In this document: positions 1 through 6,850 of the stretch, in pieces | Layout of the letters: the number at the start of each line of letters is the position of its first letter | Position numbering within the stretch: position 1 is the stretch's first letter | Origin: Chloroflexota bacterium | Lineage (GTDB): Bacteria; Chloroflexota; Limnocylindria; QHBO01 | Direction of reading: 5' to 3' | DNA: 12,895 bases | Assembly (NCBI GenBank): GCA_024636135.1 | Contig: JAGXHP010000061.1 | Span: forward strand, 1-12,895 | Notes under the pieces: generated by a model | Told to the model about the DNA's origin: nothing | Seen by the model: only the letters and a program-made list of their open reading frames with translations | The model's database searches: none | Translations under genes and position numbers: made by a program

Positions 1-126
1 GCCGGCGCCACGCTGCCGTCTCGCGATGCGGTCGATCAGCGGGTCATCGCCAACCTGGTCAACCGTGGCGGCACCTTCTTCAATGGTGCTGGCCTGGGCG
101 GCAGCACTCCCTACTGGCCCTACTGA
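1..126 (+). CDS. C-terminal end of a secreted pectate-lyase-like paralogue (partial, 5' end outside window)
   Basis: The reading frame is open from base 1 and gives 41 residues, starting AGATLPSRDAVDQR and ending STPYWPY, then TGA at 124-126. Every residue and every base matches the last 41 codons of the complete lyase-like gene that follows, so this is the tail of a tandem paralogue. A motif of the type RDAVDxRVIxxL near the end is common in bacterial pectate-lyase-like secreted proteins, where it lies after the beta-helix. No catalytic residue is visible because the rest of the gene lies outside the window. Whether the missing part is also near-identical or diverged cannot be told from here. 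The tail identity with the next gene is certain; the family assignment is borrowed from that gene. Confidence 0.8.
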   Translation, partial: AGATLPSRDAVDQRVIANLVNRGGTFFNGAGLGGSTPYWPY

Positions 127-129
127 GGA
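1..129 (+). repeat. 129-bp direct repeat, copy 1 (pairs with 2060-2188)
   Basis: Bases 1-129 are identical to bases 2060-2188, an offset of 2059. The match covers 41 sense codons, the TGA stop and 3 bases beyond it; the first mismatch is 130 (g) against 2189 (a). The repeat runs off the left edge of the window, so its full length is unknown. No third-position difference is seen, which points to a recent duplication, gene conversion, or an assembly break inside a repeat. Confidence 0.95.
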
Positions 130-162
130 GCGACGCGCCGGGCTGGTCAGGGGTTCAGGGCG

Positions 163-192
163 GCGGTGAGTGGGCGATGGCCCACTCACCGC
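163..192 (+). terminator. Strong hairpin after the first lyase gene, probable terminator without U-tract
   Basis: A perfect 13-bp GC-rich stem (163-175 GCGGTGAGTGGGC, 180-192 GCCCACTCACCGC) closes a 4-base loop (GATG). It starts 37 bases after the stop of the upstream paralogue. No run of T follows, so it is not a canonical intrinsic terminator. It could still end transcription, protect the 3' end of the upstream mRNA, or insulate the next gene. The rest of the 130-289 gap shows no clear promoter to me. Confidence 0.55.
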
Positions 193-289
193 TACCCGAC
201 CGTACTGCATTCAAATAGGCCGTTCGGGCGGCAGACATCGGGCGCTTCGGCCGACACCCTGTGAAGGACACATTCCAAGCAGGGTCCCC

Positions 290-2185
290 ATGCTTCCACG
301 CGTTGCCTCACTTCTCGGCGTTTTCGTTCTGTTGACTTCCCTAGCCCTGGGCCGGCCGGATGACTCGATGGCCGTCGAGCCGCCGACACCATTCCAGGAC
401 ATTGCCGGCTCGATGTTCGTGAATGACATCGCCTGGCTGTACCAGTCGGGCGTCACTCGGGGATGTTCCCCGACGGCGTACTGTCCGGATGAGTTTGTGA
501 CGCGCGGGCAATTCGCCTCCTTCCTCGCGCGGGCGATGGATCTGCCCGTCTCGACGCGCGACTTCTTCAAGGACGATGAGAGCTCCGAGTTTGAGGTCGA
601 CATCAACCGAGTTGCGGCAGCTCGCGTGACGCGCGGATGCGGCGATGGCAGATTCTGTCCCGATGAACTCATCACGCGAGATCAGATGGCCGCGTTGATC
701 GTCCGTGCCCGAGACATCAACACATCAGGTCGGATCGACTACTTCTGGGATGATACGGGGTCTGAGCATCACTGGGCGATCAATCGCTTTGCAGCTGCCG
801 GTCTCACCGGTGGATGTGGGGATGGGCAGTACTGTCCTGAGGACGCCGTTACCCGCGGCCAGATGGCGGCCTTCCTGCATCGCGTGGAGCAGCCTGCCCC
901 GCGGGTGACGCCAGCTCCGACCCCGAGCTCATCGCCATCCCAGGCCGCTCCGACCGCCACGGCGCAGCCGACCGAAACGGCTGCCGCCACACCCAAGGCG
1001 ACGACCGCGCCGACCGTGGCGCCGACGACCGCTCCGACGACCGCGCCGACCGCGGCGCCAACGGTGGCGCCGGCACCACCCAGCGTGCCGCCGGTGTCCG
1101 GGGTCGCCGGCTACGGGGCCGGCACCAAGGGCGGTGCCGGTGGCAAGGTCATCGCCGTCACCAACCTGAACGACTCGGGCGCCGGGTCATTGCGAGCGGC
1201 GCTCGATGCGAGCGGTCCGCGCACCGTGGTCTTCCAGGTCGGCGGCACGATCCGGCTGCAGAGTGATCTGCGTGTCAAGGATCCGTTCGTGACCGTCGAC
1301 GGCAGCACGGCTCCGTCGCCGGTGGCGATTCGCGACGGCATGATGCTGGTGGTCACCCACGACGTCGTGCTGCGACACCTGCGCTTCCGTCCCGGAGATC
1401 AGGTGGCGGCCCCCAACGAGGTCGATGCCGTCTCGATCAACGGGCTGTCCAACGAGGTCTACAACGTGGTGCTCGATCACGTGACGATGCTGTGGGGACC
1501 CGACATCGGCGGACTCTCGATCCTCGGCAACGTCCATGACATCACGGTCCAGTACTCGATCATGGGTGAGGGCCTGTACCTGTCCCGCCATCCCGAGGCG
1601 GTGACCAGCCAGGACGGTCACAGCATGGGCGCCAGCATCTTCCAGCTGCGCACCGACGTGACCTGGCCCAAGCGCCTGACGTTCCACCACAACCTGTTCA
1701 CGACCTCCGACCAGCGCATGCCGGTGGTGCAGGGGGCCGAGTGCGTGGACCTCGTCAACAACGTCATGTACAACTGGGGCAACAAGGGCCTCCACGGCAA
1801 CCCGAGGGGCATGAACGTGGTCAACAATTGGTTCCGCACAGGGCCCGAGACGACCAGCAAGCTCGTCTACCAGTGGCAGCACCACTCGGCCAACCCGGAG
1901 CCCTACGGCAACAGCGTGTACCTGGCCGGCAACACTGCCGACGGCTTCACCGCCGCCTCCGAGGCCCCCAGCGGGGTGCTGCGCTCCAGCGCGGCGTGCG
2001 GTGGCATCAGCGTCAACGCCGAGAGCGCTCAGGCCGGGTACAACACGGTGGTCGGCGCAGCCGGCGCCACGCTGCCGTCTCGCGATGCGGTCGATCAGCG
2101 GGTCATCGCCAACCTGGTCAACCGTGGCGGCACCTTCTTCAATGGTGCTGGCCTGGGCGGCAGCACTCCCTACTGGCCCTACTGA
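290..2185 (+). CDS. Secreted SLH-repeat protein with PL1-type pectate-lyase-like beta-helix domain
   Basis: This 631-aa protein is probably anchored at the cell surface and cleaves a uronic-acid polysaccharide by beta-elimination. It starts with a signal peptide (residues 1-28, hydrophobic core 7-20). Three SLH-like repeats follow at about 35-85, 91-143 and 150-200, each with a cysteine pair such as GCGDGRFCPDE. A Pro/Thr/Ala-rich linker spans about 201-270 and a right-handed beta-helix domain 271-631. The helix domain opens with GYGAGTKGGAGGKV and carries VLDHVTMLWG (Asp396), FHHNLF and RMPVVQG (Arg476, the likely catalytic Arg of PL1 enzymes). The second Arg of the usual RxPxxR motif is Gln481 here, so activity is not certain. 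ATG 290 is preferred over the in-frame GTG at 170 because it gives a clean signal peptide and has AGGG five bases upstream; the 170 start lies inside a hairpin. A tandem paralogue precedes it. True substrate unknown. Confidence 0.85.
   Translation: MLPRVASLLGVFVLLTSLALGRPDDSMAVEPPTPFQDIAGSMFVNDIAWLYQSGVTRGCSPTAYCPDEFVTRGQFASFLARAMDLPVSTRDFFKDDESSEFEVDINRVAAARVTRGCGDGRFCPDELITRDQMAALIVRARDINTSGRIDYFWDDTGSEHHWAINRFAAAGLTGGCGDGQYCPEDAVTRGQMAAFLHRVEQPAPRVTPAPTPSSSPSQAAPTATAQPTETAAATPKATTAPTVAPTTAPTTAPTAAPTVAPAPPSVPPVSGVAGYGAGTKGGAGGKVIAVTNLNDSGAGSLRAALDASGPRTVVFQVGGTIRLQSDLRVKDPFVTVDGSTAPSPVAIRDGMMLVVTHDVVLRHLRFRPGDQVAAPNEVDAVSINGLSNEVYNVVLDHVTMLWGPDIGGLSILGNVHDITVQYSIMGEGLYLSRHPEAVTSQDGHSMGASIFQLRTDVTWPKRLTFHHNLFTTSDQRMPVVQGAECVDLVNNVMYNWGNKGLHGNPRGMNVVNNWFRTGPETTSKLVYQWQHHSANPEPYGNSVYLAGNTADGFTAASEAPSGVLRSSAACGGISVNAESAQAGYNTVVGAAGATLPSRDAVDQRVIANLVNRGGTFFNGAGLGGSTPYWPY
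1001..1052 (+). repeat. Low-complexity repeats encoding the Pro/Thr linker
   Basis: The 16-mer acgaccgcgccgaccg occurs at 1001-1016 and again at 1037-1052, a 36-base (12-codon) period inside degenerate gcgccgac/acggtggcgcc units that continue to about 1075. It encodes APT/TAPT-type repeats joining the SLH part to the lyase domain. Such linkers are flexible, often glycosylated wall spacers, and vary in length by slippage. Confidence 0.7.
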
Positions 2186-2188
2186 GGA
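2060..2188 (+). repeat. 129-bp direct repeat, copy 2 (pairs with 1-129)
   Basis: This second copy forms the 3' end of the complete lyase-like gene and is base-for-base the same as 1-129. Beyond 2188 the two flanks share nothing obvious: copy 1 leads to a hairpin and the next lyase gene, copy 2 to the end of a convergent sulfotransferase gene. Confidence 0.95.
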
Positions 2189-2202
2189 ACAGCAACAGCC
2201 GC

Positions 2203-3135
2203 CTATCCCCGGTACCCGAGCTCGTCGAGCCCGGATCGGCACATCCGCGCGATGCGATTCGCATCACGGGTCGGCAGGTGCTCGCGCCAGCGGTCCACGA
2301 CGGTCGTGTCGATGCCGGTCGGTGCGCCTCGGTCCAGGAAGCTGGAGTTGTGGACCACCTGGGTGAGCATTGAGGGCGTGTACGGGACGCCGATGAAGGC
2401 GGCGATCCGCTCCGCAGTTTCCTGGGGGCTTGCGACAAGGTCCTCGAAGCGAACCATCGTGTATCGGTCAGGGTATCCCTCGGCATAGGCACGGTGCAGC
2501 TCCATCACGCGTCTCCACTGCCTGGCGACGTTGAGGGTTGAATAAAGGTCAAACACACGCCCGAGTCTCCTGGCCTGACGTCCGAGGGCCGTCAGCTTCT
2601 CGTCTCGCTCCTTGTGACGCAGGGAGGCATACACAGCCCGGGGATCACGAATTGTTTGCAGGACGCGGGCTCGCGGAAACCACTCGAGCAGGGTCGGGAC
2701 ATGGAGGACGTGGTGCGGTGTCTTTTCGCCACGGATCGGCCGCTCGCCCGCGAACACACGCATGGCCACATCGAGCAGGTCTCGACGCTCCCGAGGAGTC
2801 TGTCGGAGGAGCGCGGCGAACCCAGCCATGGTCGTTCTTGTGGCCAACCGAGCCCAGAAGGTCTTCCCCTGCATGGCGAAGATGTAGCGGACCACCCGCT
2901 CCAGCCCGGATTCGGAACGGATATCGCCAATCTGCTCGAATCGCTCTGCCCATCCCGCGCGGCGGACCAGTCCGAGCCGCGTGGGCTCAGCCAGGTAGCG
3001 GGACTCTCCGGCCACCCAGATGAACGGGGATGCGTTGACGATGCCGCGGGTCAAGGTGGATCCGGTGCGTGGAAGCCCGACGATGAACAGGTGCGTCGCC
3101 CTGTCCTGGCGCGGCCGTCGTGAGGAAGGGTCCAT
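2203..3135 (-). CDS. PAPS-dependent sulfotransferase family protein
   Basis: The 310-aa product has the fold signatures of sulfotransferases, which move sulfate from PAPS to a hydroxyl or amino group, here probably on a glycan. The 5'-phosphosulfate loop is FIVGLPRTGSTLTR (residues 17-30). A GEKTP motif lies at 136-140, and the 3'-phosphate site is TIRDPRAVYASL (161-172, Arg163 and Ser171). The C-terminal part (RFEDLVASPQETAERIAAFIG) is also typical. There is no signal peptide, so it should act in the cytoplasm. ATG 3135 is chosen because GGAG sits four bases upstream; a longer frame to 3228 adds 31 unrelated residues. The gene converges on the lyase gene with 17 bases between stops and is divergent from the small membrane-protein gene. 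Its acceptor cannot be read from sequence; small-molecule sulfation is an alternative. Confidence 0.85.
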   Translation of the reverse strand: MDPSSRRPRQDRATHLFIVGLPRTGSTLTRGIVNASPFIWVAGESRYLAEPTRLGLVRRAGWAERFEQIGDIRSESGLERVVRYIFAMQGKTFWARLATRTTMAGFAALLRQTPRERRDLLDVAMRVFAGERPIRGEKTPHHVLHVPTLLEWFPRARVLQTIRDPRAVYASLRHKERDEKLTALGRQARRLGRVFDLYSTLNVARQWRRVMELHRAYAEGYPDRYTMVRFEDLVASPQETAERIAAFIGVPYTPSMLTQVVHNSSFLDRGAPTGIDTTVVDRWREHLPTRDANRIARMCRSGLDELGYRG

Positions 3136-3160
3136 TGCGCTCCATCGGGTCGTCCGCCGG

Positions 3161-3166
3161 AGTATA
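3161..3166 (-). promoter_or_regulatory. Candidate -10 element of the sulfotransferase gene
   Basis: On the minus strand TATACT reads 3166 to 3161, 25 bases before the ATG at 3135. This places a start point near 3154 and leaves room for the GGAG ribosome site. No good -35 was found at 16-18 bases; TTGGCA at 3194-3189 is 22 bases away, which is too far. Plausible but unsupported beyond the hexamer. Confidence 0.35.
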
Positions 3167-3245
3167 GGGGGCGAGTGCCATGTATCCTTGCCAATATCTT
3201 GAATCGAGGTCAGTGACGAGCCCTGCACCCAACCCGGAGTCGTCG

Positions 3246-3509
3246 ATGCGATTATCCTCGGCGCGCGTCCTCTTCAGCGCTCTGGGGATCGGCCTGGCGG
3301 CAGGTGTCGCTGTGATGCAGATCCTCTCCTCGGCGGGCGTTACGTCGGTACCGCTCAGGATCTTCGCCGCGTATCTCATCTGCGTGGGGGCCTCACTCGT
3401 CGTCATGTCGATCGCACAGCGGAATGCGGCGCCGAAAGAGCGGCGGACCGGGCCGATGGGCGTACGTCCAGGTAACCATCCCCGCGACCTGGCTGACCGG
3501 GACCCATAG
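3246..3509 (+). CDS. Small two-TM membrane protein, unknown function
   Basis: This 87-aa protein has two hydrophobic spans, about residues 6-25 (VLFSALGIGLAAGVAVMQI) and 37-55 (IFAAYLICVGASLVVMSIA). A short polar tail rich in Arg and Pro follows. I do not recognise a family. ATG 3246 is preferred over an in-frame GTG at 3213 and ATG at 3180 because GGAG lies six bases upstream at 3236-3239. Its TAG stop at 3507-3509 is one base from the epimerase ATG at 3511, so the two are very likely cotranscribed and translationally coupled. This suggests a membrane partner role in the polysaccharide locus. Hydrophobic pattern, ribosome site and tight spacing argue it is real. Confidence 0.65.
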   Translation: MRLSSARVLFSALGIGLAAGVAVMQILSSAGVTSVPLRIFAAYLICVGASLVVMSIAQRNAAPKERRTGPMGVRPGNHPRDLADRDP

Positions 3510-3510
3510 G

Positions 3511-4482
3511 ATGAGCGCTGTTGATCCGTCGCCGCGAGCGTTCATCACCGGGGGAGCCGGTTTCATCGGTAGCTCTCTCGCCGATCGGCTCCTCGCCGAG
3601 GGATGGACCGTCACGGCGTTCGACAACTTCGACCCCTACTACGGTCGCGATCGAAAGATGTTAAACGTCCGAGAGGCGTCCACGTCTGCCAGGTACTCCC
3701 TCGTGGAGGGGGATACCCGCGACCCGGGAGGGCTGCGTCGTGCGTTGGAGTCCGCCGCGCCCGAGGTGGTGTTCGACCTTGCCGCTCGAGCGGGGGTGCG
3801 CCCGTCGATCGCCGATCCGGCGGGCTATGTCGACGTGAACGTGCGAGGCCTGCAGACGTTGCTCACGGCGATCGAGCCGATCCGCGCTCGCCTGGTCTTC
3901 GCCTCGTCGAGCTCGATCTACGGCAACGACGACCGCCGCCCCTTCCACGAGCTCCAGGCTCGCGGGCGGCCGGAGTCGCCGTACGGAGCCACGAAGGTGG
4001 CGGGTGAAGCCCTGGTTCATGCCCACCATGCTGTGACCAAGGGGCCGGTGGGTGTCGCGCGGCTCTTCACAGTGTATGGGCCACGCCAGCGACCGGATCT
4101 CGCGATCCACAAGTTTGCCGCGGCGATCCTCGACGGGCAGCCCATCGACCTGTTCGACCTCGGCCGTGGCCTGCGGGACTACACCTACGTGGACGATGTC
4201 GTAGAGGCACTGATCCTCCTGGCACGGGCAAGGGACCCGTTCCTCTTGGTCAACGTCGGGAGCCACAGGCCGGTCACGACCACGATGGTCGTCGATGAGC
4301 TGGAACGCGCGCTCGATCGTCGCTCGGAGCGGCGGCTCGTCGGTGCACAGCTCGGGGACGTCGAGGCGACCTATGCCGATGTGACCCATGCCCGGGATCG
4401 CTTGGGCTGGGAGCCCCGAGTGCCGTTTCGCGTGGGCATCAAACGATTCTGCGCATGGCTGCTCGCGGGTCGACCTCAGTAG
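3511..4482 (+). CDS. NAD-dependent epimerase (extended SDR), UDP-glucuronate 4-epimerase-like
   Basis: The 323-aa enzyme most resembles UDP-glucuronate 4-epimerases, which interconvert UDP-glucuronate and UDP-galacturonate in the cytoplasm. Visible signatures are the NAD-binding GGAGFIG at 14-20, FDNFDPYYGRDRKMLNV (37-53), DLAARAGVRPSI, the catalytic serine region SSSSIYG (132-138), and YGATK (Tyr158, Lys162). YGPRQRPDLAIHKF and a RDYTYVDDVVEA segment follow. Length fits the family. ATG 3511 starts just before the Rossmann fold; the frame is open to 3424 but that stretch overlaps the previous gene. The 3' end overlaps the convergent UDP-glucose dehydrogenase by 7 bases, and that enzyme would supply its substrate. 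A UDP-glucose 4-epimerase or other nucleotide-sugar SDR is possible, since substrate preference cannot be fixed from these motifs. Confidence 0.85.
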   Translation: MSAVDPSPRAFITGGAGFIGSSLADRLLAEGWTVTAFDNFDPYYGRDRKMLNVREASTSARYSLVEGDTRDPGGLRRALESAAPEVVFDLAARAGVRPSIADPAGYVDVNVRGLQTLLTAIEPIRARLVFASSSSIYGNDDRRPFHELQARGRPESPYGATKVAGEALVHAHHAVTKGPVGVARLFTVYGPRQRPDLAIHKFAAAILDGQPIDLFDLGRGLRDYTYVDDVVEALILLARARDPFLLVNVGSHRPVTTTMVVDELERALDRRSERRLVGAQLGDVEATYADVTHARDRLGWEPRVPFRVGIKRFCAWLLAGRPQ

Positions 4483-5816
4483 GGGGACGAAGATCTTGGA
4501 GCGTTGGCCAGTCCGCTTCCGACCGATCCATAGCGGAGGGCAGCGGCTTCCACCCGATCACGGTCCAGGGCGTTCCGACCGTCGAAGAGGACATCGCCGC
4601 GCATCACGCCGGCCAGGGCCGCGAAATCCGAGGTGACATAGGCGGGCCACTCGGTCGCGAGCACCACCGCGTCAGCGCCACGCGCGGCCTCCAGCGGCGT
4701 TCGTGCCAGCTCAATCCATGGCTCCTGCTCCGCGACGCCACTCGCCGCCTCAGGATCGCAACCGACCACCGTTGCGCCGCGGGTCGACAGCGCTCGAGCC
4801 AAGGTGATTGATGGCGAGTCGCGGATGTCGTCCGTGTCGGGCTTGAATGCCAGGCCGAGCAGCGCGATTCGAGTTCCATCCAGCGGCCGGTCCATCATGG
4901 CAGAGATGCGTTCCGCCGCGAGCGCAGCCTGCCGCAGGTTCACTTCGTCGATGGCGCGAGCAAGGGGCATCGATTCTCCGTGCTGCTCGCCCTGGGCGAT
5001 GATGGAACGGACGTCCTTCGGAAGGCACGACCCCCCGTAGCCGAGTCCGGGCCGTAGATAATCGCTGCCGATTCTCGGGTCCGCTGCGATCCCATCGAGG
5101 ACGGCGGTCACCGACGCCCCGGTCGCTTCGCATAGGCTCGCGAGCTCGTTCACGAAGCTGATGCGCATCGCGAGGTACGTGTTCGCCGCATTCTTGACGA
5201 GCTCAGCGCTGCGCGCGTTGAGGACGAAGATGGGGGCATCGAGCGGCCGGTAGAGCGCCTCCAGGAGTTGAATCTGCGCATCCGTCGCGAGCTCGGTTCG
5301 TCCGAGCACCACCCTGGACGGCCGGAGAAAGTCGTCGAGCGCTCGTCCCGTTCGGAGGAACTCGGGATTTGCGATCACCGGCACGGGCTCCGTCCAGCCT
5401 CGGCCGCGTAGCCGCTCGTTGAGCCTCTCTTCGATGAGCTCGGTGGTGCCAACCGGCACCGTGCTCCGCAGCGCCACGACTGTTGCGCTTCGGATGTGGT
5501 CGGCCACGGCGTCCGCCACGGCGTTGACGGCGGACAGATCGGCCTCGCCAGTGGGTCGCGACGGCGTCCCGACGCAGATGAGCACGAGTTCAGCACCGTC
5601 GAGCGCGGCGGCAGCGTCGGTCGTGAAGGTCAGTCGCTCACTGCCTTCTAGCAGCGCTCCCTGCAACCCCGGCTCGAAGAACGGTGCGCGGCCTTCCCGC
5701 AGCGCTGCGACCTTCGAGGGATCCGACTCGAGCCCGCGCACCGTCTGACCGAGTCGCGCCAAACACGCTGCTGTCACAAGGCCGACATATCCCAGCCCGA
5801 TCACGGCTATCTGCAC
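4476..5816 (-). CDS. ugd: UDP-glucose 6-dehydrogenase
   Basis: This 446-aa enzyme oxidises UDP-glucose to UDP-glucuronate using two NAD+. It starts with the dinucleotide fold MQIAVIGLGYVGL, then carries CVGTPSRPTGEADLS (81-95), STVPVGT (118-124), NPEFLRTGRALDDF (150-163), Lys208 in ELVKNAANTYLA, and GYGGSCLPKD (259-268) with the catalytic Cys264. The C-terminal domain follows (LGLAFKPDTDDIRDSPS). Length is normal for the family. The start is GTG at 5816, with GAGGA nine bases upstream. It is the last gene of a minus-strand group after the VanZ-like and formyltransferase genes, with a 98-base gap. Its end overlaps the epimerase end by 7 bases. UDP-N-acetyl sugar dehydrogenases share the fold, but the motifs favour UDP-glucose. 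Confidence 0.93.
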   Translation of the reverse strand: MQIAVIGLGYVGLVTAACLARLGQTVRGLESDPSKVAALREGRAPFFEPGLQGALLEGSERLTFTTDAAAALDGAELVLICVGTPSRPTGEADLSAVNAVADAVADHIRSATVVALRSTVPVGTTELIEERLNERLRGRGWTEPVPVIANPEFLRTGRALDDFLRPSRVVLGRTELATDAQIQLLEALYRPLDAPIFVLNARSAELVKNAANTYLAMRISFVNELASLCEATGASVTAVLDGIAADPRIGSDYLRPGLGYGGSCLPKDVRSIIAQGEQHGESMPLARAIDEVNLRQAALAAERISAMMDRPLDGTRIALLGLAFKPDTDDIRDSPSITLARALSTRGATVVGCDPEAASGVAEQEPWIELARTPLEAARGADAVVLATEWPAYVTSDFAALAGVMRGDVLFDGRNALDRDRVEAAALRYGSVGSGLANAPRSSSPY

Positions 5817-5864
5817 AGTGCTATTTCCTCATGTCATGGTGAACCGACGCCGAGTGGGGTCGCC

Positions 5865-5902
5865 CGGCATGCCGAACGTCGGCTGGGTCGGCGCGCATCA
5901 TA
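5865..5902 (-). promoter_or_regulatory. Small inverted repeats and candidate -10 upstream of ugd
   Basis: The 98-base gap between the formyltransferase and ugd holds a perfect palindrome CGGCATGCCG (5865-5874). It overlaps a 5-bp hairpin GCCGA-acg-TCGGC (5871-5883); the two cannot form together. On the minus strand TATGAT (5902-5897) could be a -10, but no -35 is visible at normal spacing. The segment may separate ugd from its operon partners. Weak evidence. Confidence 0.25.
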
Positions 5903-5914
5903 AACATACGTTGC

Positions 5915-6850
5915 TCAGTCGTGCGCGAGGACGACACCGCGGACAAATCCCCGCGCCGCCAGCTCCCTCGCATCGAGCGCCACGCCGTTCCGCGTGAGCG
6001 GTCCCAACCTAAGTCGCCCGCCAGGAACGCCCACAAGCAGGCGGTCGCCTTGGACGTCGAGCACCTGTCCCGGGCGCCCTGGGTGCGGCTCACGGTCCTG
6101 ATCGACGCAGGTCACGTCGTACTCCTCGGAGGCAAGCACGAGGGTGGGAAACTGGAACGGAGGAAAGATGAAGGCCCGGATCCAGTTCGCTAGGTGTGCA
6201 GCGTCCCGGGACCAGTCAATCCGGCGCGCCGAGAAGTCGATGGAGTGGCGATTGTAGTACAGCACGTCGGATGCCGCCTGGGGGTATCGGCCGACATTGC
6301 CGGACCGAAGGTCGGACCATGTCTTCGAGAAGAGGGCGATGCCAGCCTCGGTGCACCTGTCATACAGGCTCCGCCCGGTGTCGTCCTTGGCGATGTCGAC
6401 CTCGGCCGAGACGATGATGTCCCCGCTGTCAATGCCGGGATTGATGTGGTGGATGGTCACGCCGGTCGACCGCTCCCCGTTGATGATGGCCCAGGCGATC
6501 GGAGCGACACCCCGGTAGTGGGGCAGGGGTCCGAAATGTAGGTTGATGGTGGCGATCGCCGAGGCCTTGATCAACGGCGGCTTGAGAATCTGTGCGGCTT
6601 GAAACGAGAGAATGAAGTCCGGCGCCAACTCGCGAACGCCCGACACGAATGCCTCATCGTTGATGTCCGTCGGTGTCGCCGTCGGGAGCCGGATCCGTCG
6701 GCAGGCGGCCAGGAAGGACGGCTGCCAACCGTCGCTTCCGTCATCTGACGGGTCGGTGACGGCAAGGACCACATCGTCTCCGGCATGCACAACTGCCTCG
6801 AGACAGCCGACCGCCAATCGATTCTTTCCGATGACCACGACACGCGTCAC
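5915..6850 (-). CDS. Formyltransferase of the Fmt/ArnA type, probably acting on an amino sugar nucleotide
   Basis: This 311-aa protein transfers a formyl group from N10-formyl-tetrahydrofolate. The N-terminal Rossmann-like domain carries the catalytic set Asn103-His105-Asp141 in NLHFGPLPHYRG (103-114) and NPGIDSGDII (137-146), matching N102/H104/D140 of ArnA. The C-terminal domain starts near SARRIDWSRDAAHLANWIRA, as in methionyl-tRNA and sugar formyltransferases. The start is GTG 6850, whose GTGA overlaps the TGA stop of the VanZ-like gene, so translation is probably coupled. Being among ugd, a sugar epimerase, a glycosyltransferase and a DegT-type aminotransferase, rather than next to def or other initiation genes, it is more likely a sugar N-formyltransferase than methionyl-tRNA formyltransferase. 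That context argument is inference; the catalytic family is clear. Confidence 0.82.
   Translation of the reverse strand: MTRVVVIGKNRLAVGCLEAVVHAGDDVVLAVTDPSDDGSDGWQPSFLAACRRIRLPTATPTDINDEAFVSGVRELAPDFILSFQAAQILKPPLIKASAIATINLHFGPLPHYRGVAPIAWAIINGERSTGVTIHHINPGIDSGDIIVSAEVDIAKDDTGRSLYDRCTEAGIALFSKTWSDLRSGNVGRYPQAASDVLYYNRHSIDFSARRIDWSRDAAHLANWIRAFIFPPFQFPTLVLASEEYDVTCVDQDREPHPGRPGQVLDVQGDRLLVGVPGGRLRLGPLTRNGVALDARELAARGFVRGVVLAHD

Noticed and set aside
246..259. 14-mer ttcggccgacaccc repeated at 10056-10069
   Set aside because: Too short and too GC-rich to be meaningful; one copy is inside coding sequence and flanks do not match.
170..289. 40-residue N-terminal extension of the lyase from GTG 170
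   Set aside because: It would begin inside a hairpin, has no ribosome site, and would bury the signal peptide that starts at ATG 290.
2211..2224. Polylinker-like string GGTACCCGAGCTCG (KpnI/SacI sites), possible vector contamination
   Set aside because: It encodes the last residues of the sulfotransferase (DELGYRG) in frame, and the flanks are not vector sequence; order of sites differs from common polylinkers.
1187..2242. 351-codon open frame antisense to the lyase domain
   Set aside because: The sense strand has clear lyase motifs and signal peptide; the antisense frame is His/Asp/Val-rich low-complexity, a typical high-GC shadow.
4476..4482. 7-base overlap of the epimerase and ugd ends as a possible frameshift or annotation error
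   Set aside because: Both proteins have full-length family C-termini; short convergent overlaps are ordinary in compact genomes.
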